The notes beneath the pieces are model-generated. The model saw only the letters and a list, made by a program, of their open reading frames with translations, did not search any database and had not been told where the DNA came from. From NCBI GenBank assembly GCA_017399225.1, contig JAFQEB010000122.1, forward strand, positions 1-64,000: 64,000 bases of DNA. Reading direction: 5' to 3'. This document shows positions 59,363 to 64,000 of this stretch, one piece after another (the stretch's first letter is position 1; each line of letters begins with the position of its first letter). The position numbers were made by a program, and so were the translations under genes. This stretch comes from Clostridia bacterium. Lineage in GTDB: Bacteria; Bacillota_A; Clostridia; Christensenellales; Aristaeellaceae.

Positions 59363-59442
59363 GGGAGAAGCCTCCTACAGCAACTCCCCGACGAAACCGC
59401 CGGGGAGAAATGGGTTATCAGGTTGAAAGGGGACGAAGGCCC

Positions 59443-60219
59443 TCACTCCATTGCCGCAGAATCCGGCTCGGGGGTCGGGGTGGCGAAGAGCTCCAGGTGG
59501 GTGTAGTTGTCCTGGGCGAGGTACACGCCCTCCCCAGCCTCCGGTGCGGGGGTGGTGACGGCCAGCATAATGGGGGCGTCCACGCTGCCGGGGCGGGCGA
59601 AGACCAGCGTCAGCTGTATCCAGCTGTACTCATTGTCCCGGAACTGGTTGGGGAAGTAGGCGAAATAGGCCCGGGGCTGGCTGCTTTGCAGGGTAGAGGC
59701 CTGCTCGTCAAAGCCGTTGGCAGGGGCGGCGCAGATGCTGTTTGCATAAAGCTCGGTGATCTCCATCGCCAGCTCCATGCTCATGGCGGTGGGGCTGGCT
59801 GCATGGATGCAGGCCGCAGCAACGGCGGCGAAATGCTTCACTTCCTCCCTCTGGAGCTGAGGGGCGGGGATGCCGGTGCTGTCGGGGCTGTAGTGCACCT
59901 TTACCGGCATCCGCAGCTGCATGGTGTGGAGGCCTTCACCGGTCATGGTGAAGTACATCTCTGCCGGCATGGTAAAATCGGCAAAGGGATCATCCGGCAT
60001 CTCCACGCCGTTCATGCCCAGGCTGGCGAAGGTGGAGTACATTTCGTACCGCATGTCGATCACGCCGGCATTCTGCTCGGCCAGGGCGGCATTGGCGGCG
60101 GCGACAAAGTCCATCAGCTGCGTCTGTCCGGCGGTAGGGGAGGCGGGCCATTCGATCTCCGCCGCGGCAGCGCAGGTCATCATCAGGAACAGGAGCAGCA
60201 GGGCTGCAAGCTTTTTCAT
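59443..60219 (-). CDS. Exported protein of unknown function
   Basis: 258 residues. Signal peptide MKKLAALLLLFLMMTCAAAA, then a soluble, mostly helical N-terminal part (QTQLMDFVAAANAALAEQN) and a strand-rich C-terminal half. Thr-Pro-rich end (LFATPTPEPDSAAME). The Cys in the signal peptide is followed by AAAAE, not a clear lipobox. Begins 12 bp after the kinase-like gene, so they are co-transcribed. Confidence 0.75.
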   Translation of the reverse strand: MKKLAALLLLFLMMTCAAAAEIEWPASPTAGQTQLMDFVAAANAALAEQNAGVIDMRYEMYSTFASLGMNGVEMPDDPFADFTMPAEMYFTMTGEGLHTMQLRMPVKVHYSPDSTGIPAPQLQREEVKHFAAVAAACIHAASPTAMSMELAMEITELYANSICAAPANGFDEQASTLQSSQPRAYFAYFPNQFRDNEYSWIQLTLVFARPGSVDAPIMLAVTTPAPEAGEGVYLAQDNYTHLELFATPTPEPDSAAME

Positions 60220-60231
60220 GGATGGTTCTCC

Positions 60232-60861
60232 TTATTTGGCGGCCTCGCGCAGCTCCAGGAACTTTGCGATCAGCTCCACCGCGCCTTCGACGCCCAGCAC
60301 GCCGGTATCGACCACCAGGTCATAGTTGTCCACATCGCCCCAGGTGGCGGTGGCGTAGTAATTGTAGTAGGAGGCGCGCTGCTTGTCAGCCTTGCGGATG
60401 CGCTCCTCGGCCTTGTCCTCCTCCACGCCGTAGTACTTGACCGCGCGGGCGACCTTGCTGGGCATATCCGCCTTGACAAAGACGCTCACGGCATCAGGAT
60501 CCTGCCGCAGCACATAATCGGCGCAGCGGCCGACGATCACGCAGGAGCCCTCCTCCGCCAGCTTGCGGATGGCGTCGAACTGCGCCAGGAAGATGCGGTG
60601 ATTCAGCGGCATATCCATATAGAAATTACCGCTGCCAACATGGTGCTGCATACCCGTCACCAGGCTGAAGAGCAGCGAGCGGGTGGGCTTTTCGTCATGA
60701 TCCTCCAGGATCTCCTCGCAGATGCCGCTCTGCTTGGCGGCCTCGGACAGCAGCTCCTTGTCATAGAAGGGGACGCCCAGCTTTTCTGCCAGCAGACGGC
60801 CCACATAACGGCCGCCGGAGCCAAACTGTCTGCCGATGGTGATGATACACTTCTTTGCCAT
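60232..60861 (-). CDS. Cytidylate-kinase-like family protein
   Basis: 209 residues. P-loop variant IGRQFGSGGRYVGRLLAEKLG (about 9-29) with the G-R-x-x-G-S-G-G form of the family, then FYDKELL (about 32-38), VIVGRCADYVLR (about 98-109), VKADMPSKVARAVKYYG (about 118-134), and DVDNYDLVVDTGVLGVEGAVELI (about 175-197). A nucleotide kinase fold is clear; the true substrate is not known. ATG 60861 after AAGGAGG. Confidence 0.9.
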   Translation of the reverse strand: MAKKCIITIGRQFGSGGRYVGRLLAEKLGVPFYDKELLSEAAKQSGICEEILEDHDEKPTRSLLFSLVTGMQHHVGSGNFYMDMPLNHRIFLAQFDAIRKLAEEGSCVIVGRCADYVLRQDPDAVSVFVKADMPSKVARAVKYYGVEEDKAEERIRKADKQRASYYNYYATATWGDVDNYDLVVDTGVLGVEGAVELIAKFLELREAAK

Positions 60862-60917
60862 AAAACGAACCTCCTTATATATGGATCGGTAAGCTTACAC
60901 ATGTTCTCTGTGTTTTC

Positions 60918-60946
60918 AGTATACCACAGATTCCTGCGGACGGCAA
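60918..60946 (-). promoter_or_regulatory. Promoter of the kinase-like operon
   Basis: Minus strand TTGCCG (60946-60941), 17-bp spacer, TATACT (60923-60918), 57 bp before the start codon. Confidence 0.65.
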
Positions 60947-61046
60947 TGCTTTTCTTGTCGGCAGCTTCCGGCGCGGGTTCTCCTGCCCAAACCGCAAAAA
61001 AACCGGAGAGTTACCGTAATTGGTTGAAATTTCGACGGGGATGCCA

Positions 61047-61075
61047 TTGACAATGGGGGCGCATTTTGTTACAAT
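61047..61075 (+). promoter_or_regulatory. Promoter of guaB
   Basis: TTGACA (61047-61052), 17-bp spacer, TACAAT (61070-61075), 51 bp before the start codon. Confidence 0.85.
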
Positions 61076-61110
61076 TCATTTTAACCATAAAACATTCATG
61101 TGATTGGTGA

Positions 61111-62583
<1,473 letters not shown>

Positions 62584-62591
62584 TCAATATG

Positions 62592-62620
62592 CCTCCGGCT
62601 CAGATGGGCCGGAGGTTTTT
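62592..62620 (+). terminator. Terminator of guaB
   Basis: CCTCCGGC (62592-62599) with GCCGGAGG (62608-62615), then TTTTT. The next promoter -35 begins 2 bp later. Confidence 0.88.
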
Positions 62621-62621
62621 C

Positions 62622-62650
62622 TTGTGCAGCGGCTGTGGATATGTTATGAT
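62622..62650 (+). promoter_or_regulatory. Promoter of the DUF4304-like gene
   Basis: TTGTGC (62622-62627), 17-bp spacer, TATGAT (62645-62650). The -10 overlaps an in-frame ATG at 62646, which excludes that ATG as the start. Confidence 0.6.
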
Positions 62651-62669
62651 GAAAGCGGAGGTGAAGCAC

Positions 62670-63344
62670 GTGACGGAGGAGATGCGCAAGCAGCGCCTGG
62701 CGGAGGCTACGAAGGCGCTGGACGAGGTGCAGCAGGCGATGTACGAGGCGCTCAGGCCGATGGGCTTCCGCAAGCATGGTCGGGTATTCCACCGCTTTGT
62801 GGATGGGGACGTTTCACAGGTGATCGAGCTCCAGCGCGGCCAGGCGTACCGGGAGGAGACGCACCTGTTCTGGGTCAGCGTGGGTATCCGCGTGCCGGAA
62901 TGCCAGCTGCGCACCTTTGCGCCAGTGGCGGACGGGAAGCGCTTCTATCACGAATGGCAGTGCAACCTGCGCTGGACGGTAGGGGAGCGAAGCAAGAAGC
63001 AGAATGGCTCCTACAACCTGCGCAAGCCTGTGGAGCCGATCATTGCGGACATCCTCGCACGGCTGACGAGCTCCGTGCTGCCCATGTTCGATGTGCTCAG
63101 CAGCCGCGATGCAATTCTGGCAAAGCGCATGGATTACCCGCAGCTATGGCCAATGCATCATCTGCTGGACAGCGCGCTGATCGCAGGCCGCCGGGGCGAC
63201 ATTGCCCGCGCGACGGAGCTGCTGCTGGCCCACGGCTGTGAGGCGGAGGGGGCGGATTTCGCTGCCCGCTATCCCGATGCAAAGGCGGAACCTGAAGCCT
63301 GCCTGACGGCGCTGACGGCGCGGTTCAGCATCAGCCTGGAATAA
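62670..63344 (+). CDS. DUF4304-like protein
   Basis: 224 residues. LRPMGFRKHGRVFHRFVDGDVSQVIELQRGQ (about 28-58) and FWVSVGIRVPE (about 66-76) match DUF4304 proteins (function unknown). I choose GTG 62670, 8 nt after GGAGG (62657-62661); earlier ATGs lie in the promoter. No signal peptide. C-terminal half rich in Ala/Glu helices. Confidence 0.75.
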   Translation: MTEEMRKQRLAEATKALDEVQQAMYEALRPMGFRKHGRVFHRFVDGDVSQVIELQRGQAYREETHLFWVSVGIRVPECQLRTFAPVADGKRFYHEWQCNLRWTVGERSKKQNGSYNLRKPVEPIIADILARLTSSVLPMFDVLSSRDAILAKRMDYPQLWPMHHLLDSALIAGRRGDIARATELLLAHGCEAEGADFAARYPDAKAEPEACLTALTARFSISLE

Positions 63345-63348
63345 AGCG

Positions 63349-63385
63349 AACCCCGGGGGCGTGCGGCATGGCAGCCTCCGGGGTT
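63349..63385. terminator. Hairpin between convergent genes
   Basis: AACCCCGG (63349-63356) with CCGGGGTT (63378-63385); T-rich tail on the plus strand only short (TTTC). Confidence 0.55.
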
Positions 63386-63389
63386 TCAT

Positions 63390-64000
63390 TCATTCCAGCC
63401 CAAGCTGGAAGCGGTTCTTCTCGATATAGAACGCCTGATGCCCGTCGACGCTCACCGCGTCGTGCAGCACGCCATAGCTGTGCAGGGCGACGGTGTGCAC
63501 CGTGCCGTCCACATCGGTAAAGGTGTAGATGGTGTGGGGCGCTTCAGTGGCGGGATCATCCTCCGGCAGCAGCCCGGAGGTGAGCACGGTGATCAGCCGT
63601 TCGTATGCGGCCTGGAAGGCGGCGTAGTCGCAGGGCTCGCCGTTTCGGGTGACCGTGACGTCGTAGACGACATTGCCTGCCTCGTCGGTCACCAGGTCGT
63701 TATTGGGGGCCACCTGCTCAGTACGGGTGAGGGCATAGGCGGTCACCGTGCCGTTTTCCTCAATGGTCAGGGCGGCGAGGTTCCCCAGGGCGGTCAGCAC
63801 GGGGTAGCGCGTCATGCTGCTGCGGGGATCGATCTCCAGGAACACCCCCATGGTGAAGTGGCTGCTGACGTAGATGCTGCCGTCGTGAAGCACATAGTCC
63901 ACCAGTTCGCTGCGAGCGCCGCCGATGGTGAAAATGCAGGTGCTCTCGGGCCACTCCTGGGTGGTGAAGGCGCCCTCCGCGTCCGTTATGCCGATGACGC
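63390..64000 (-). CDS. Protein of unknown function, C-terminal part (cut by window end)
   Basis: The frame is open to the window edge; about 203 residues are visible, ending FQLGLE. Internal ATGs exist but the upstream sequence continues in frame (V-I-G-I-T-D-A-E-G), so the start is beyond base 64000. The content is strand-rich with repeated TVTAYALTR, TIYTFTDVDGTVHTVALHSYG and YIEKNRFQLGL, loosely like DUF4340 proteins. I do not name it. Confidence 0.7.
   Translation of the reverse strand, partial: VIGITDAEGAFTTQEWPESTCIFTIGGARSELVDYVLHDGSIYVSSHFTMGVFLEIDPRSSMTRYPVLTALGNLAALTIEENGTVTAYALTRTEQVAPNNDLVTDEAGNVVYDVTVTRNGEPCDYAAFQAAYERLITVLTSGLLPEDDPATEAPHTIYTFTDVDGTVHTVALHSYGVLHDAVSVDGHQAFYIEKNRFQLGLE

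Overview
The window reads as chromosomal DNA of a GC-rich member of the Firmicutes, most likely class Clostridia. The evidence is gene order: infB-rbfA-nrnA-truB-ribF and ylxM-ffh-rpsP-khpA-rimM-trmD are Firmicutes arrangements. A dihydroorotate dehydrogenase of type 1B with its PyrK partner, an aspartate carbamoyltransferase regulatory subunit, a CIRCE operator and sigma-A-type promoters with 17-bp spacers also fit. I cannot place it below class from sequence alone. No rRNA, tRNA, CRISPR array, phage or transposase gene was seen; this is mostly core chromosome with small accessory genes between.

Layout. 1-5.1 kb: end of a translation/RNA maturation operon. 5.2-8.1 kb (minus): recO operon and a phosphodiester-glycosidase-like exported protein. 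8.2-14.8 kb (plus): small HTH regulator plus membrane partner, trmO, two tandem membrane-inserted M28 peptidases, an unknown protein, a phosphohexomutase and a membrane metalloprotease-like protein. 14.8-16.6 kb (minus): two single-pass coiled-coil proteins, one with 21 pentapeptide repeats. 16.7-25.3 kb (plus): de novo pyrimidine cluster pyrC-K-D-F-E-B-I, interrupted by a membrane protein, an ABC exporter and palindromic repeats. 25.3-27.9 kb (minus): exported protein, RNHCP zinc protein, HTH/S24-like regulator. 28-31.6 kb: ABC-2 exporter behind a leader attenuator, then an acetyltransferase. 31.7-34.3 kb: polar amino-acid ABC importer. 34.3-36.8 kb (minus): ECF sigma factor, DUF4349 membrane protein and SIMPL protein. 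36.9-42.3 kb: propeller-like protein, htpG with CIRCE, BofC-like protein, HAD phosphatase. 42.4-49.4 kb: eight-repeat peptidoglycan-binding protein, esterase, a second ECF module, a solute-binding-like protein. 49.5-57.4 kb: SRP/ribosome maturation operon, small exported and membrane proteins, and hflX with a JAMM-like N-terminal domain. 57.4-64 kb: acetyltransferases, nucleoside hydrolase, kinase-like protein, guaB, a DUF4304-like protein and a truncated exported protein at the edge.

Genes that work together: pyrC, pyrK, pyrD, pyrF, pyrE, pyrB and pyrI give UMP from carbamoyl phosphate (carAB and pyrR are not here). Two ECF sigma factors each overlap a membrane protein that looks like their anti-sigma factor. 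The amino-acid importer is a complete SBP-permease-ATPase set.

The most unusual non-coding signals are: a family of modular hairpin repeats whose stems change sequence but stay paired and which supply ribosome-binding sites; promoters whose -35 box lies inside the terminator hairpin of the previous gene; an operator of three sites spaced exactly 23 bp; and a terminator-like hairpin in the leader of the ABC-2 exporter.
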